The translations under genes were made by a program, and so were the position numbers. A stretch of 64,000 bases of DNA, from contig OZ245331.1 of assembly GCA_965226155.1 (NCBI GenBank), forward strand, positions 2,604,001 to 2,668,000, given 5' to 3'. Position 1 is the first letter of the stretch, and every line of letters begins with the position of its first letter. This document shows, piece by piece, positions 63,587-64,000 of the stretch. A model generated the notes under the pieces. The model was not told the origin of the DNA and searched no databases. It was given only the letters and a program-made list of their open reading frames with translations. This DNA comes from G965226155 sp965226155. Lineage in GTDB: Bacteria; Pseudomonadota; Gammaproteobacteria; Eutrophobiales; Eutrophobiaceae.

Positions 63587-64000
63587 TTAAGGGTATCGTT
63601 GTATTATACCCTCAAGTTTCAGTTGCTTTTTCAACTCCACTTGAATCTTTTCTGCGTCCGATTTCAATAGGTCTGGACCCACCCGTACCCTGTATATAAG
63701 GCCTGATGCATTGTTGATCGTCTCAACATAGCCAGGATATCCCCCGTCCCGTATGGTTTTTACCAGTGCATCCGCATTGTCCTTATTAGAAAAACTACCC
63801 AACTGTACCACCCACGCTACCAAGCCACGGGATTTAACATCATCAACAGTACTGCTAGTTTGCTTCTCCATAGCCGATTCAGGAGAAGGTATATCTACCC
63901 GATCATTAACCGGCCGTTCGATATTGATCGGCTCTTTGGATACAGGGGGTTTCACTACGTTTGATTGAGAAACTTCATTATCGATAACCTCTGTGTTGAT
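63587..64000 (-). CDS. dedD: SPOR-domain protein (DedD-like), 5' end cut by window edge
   Basis: The frame stays open to base 64000, so at least 137 residues are present and the N-terminus is outside the window. The C-terminal SPOR domain (about the last 75 residues) is WVVQLGSFSNKDNADALVKTI...YRVRVGPDLLKSDAEKIQVEL. It binds denuded septal peptidoglycan. A Ser/Pro/Glu-rich linker precedes it. Position upstream of cvpA-purF agrees with DedD, a non-essential division protein. The GTG at 63955 is internal. Confidence 0.85.
   Translation of the reverse strand: MNTEVIDNEVSQSNVVKPPVSKEPINIERPVNDRVDIPSPESAMEKQTSSTVDDVKSRGLVAWVVQLGSFSNKDNADALVKTIRDGGYPGYVETINNASGLIYRVRVGPDLLKSDAEKIQVELKKQLKLEGIIQRYP

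Noticed and set aside
1..64000. tRNA or other structural RNA genes
   Set aside because: No T-loop or acceptor-stem pattern was seen on scanning by eye; a tRNAscan or Rfam search would be decisive.

Overview
The window is a chromosomal segment of a gammaproteobacterium, probably an uncultured and moderately AT-rich lineage. This rests on gene order rather than on any marker RNA. The blocks recJ-prfB-lysS, alaC-hom-thrC, mutS-fdxA, nit-tldD, dedD-cvpA-purF, aceE-aceF (homodimeric-type E1) and sucA-sucB-lpd are all arranged as in Gammaproteobacteria. No rRNA, tRNA or CRISPR array was seen. Both ends are cut inside genes (a DUF4381 gene at the left, a dedD-like SPOR gene at the right).

Layout. 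1-2.3 kb: moxR-DUF58-DUF4381 operon (minus). 2.3-6.8 kb: small proteins, a peroxiredoxin, leucyl aminopeptidase and a stomatin/NfeD pair. 6.9-8.0 kb: a dead IS30-family copy directly upstream of the pyruvate dehydrogenase genes aceE-aceF, followed by a Nudix hydrolase, a YbfF esterase and argG. 14.7-22.0 kb: an accessory block in which every gene is on the minus strand and every intergenic gap holds one or two copies of a 28-bp palindromic element. It also holds an attC-like folded site and a lipoprotein made of eleven identical-length acidic repeats. 22-31 kb: lysS, prfB (with its programmed frameshift), recJ, an rpfE-like gene, thrC, hom and alaC. 31-42 kb: nit, tldD, a CBS protein, aroC, a decayed GAF/HD-GYP gene, htpG, mutS and fdxA. 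42-47 kb: a signalling cluster with a PPM phosphatase and double-FHA protein facing an RsbV/RsbW/RsbU-like partner-switching set. 47-53 kb: nth, an orphan rnfE-like gene, mpl, rppH, mdh and gltA. 54-60 kb: sucA-sucB-lpd. 59.9-61.4 kb: an intact IS30 copy inserted 10 bases before the start of phaR. 61.5-64 kb: purF, cvpA and dedD.

How it fits together. The window encodes much of central carbon flow (pyruvate dehydrogenase, citrate synthase, malate dehydrogenase, 2-oxoglutarate dehydrogenase). A single lpd gene probably serves both 2-oxoacid dehydrogenases. Threonine, arginine, chorismate and purine biosynthesis genes and a PHA-granule regulator are also present.

A recurring oddity is broken reading frames. 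aceE, mpl and the RsbU-like phosphatase gene each lack exactly one base within a homopolymer (A7, G5, T6), and restoring that base gives a full-length family protein. The GAF/HD-GYP gene has two single-base losses plus an in-frame TGA. These may be sequencing indels or real decay, so the affected genes are described as their restored products.

The most unusual feature is the 28-bp element array at 15-22 kb. Nine of ten arm changes among the six well-kept copies turn a Watson-Crick pair into a G-T pair when the plus strand is folded, so a folded single strand seems to be under selection.
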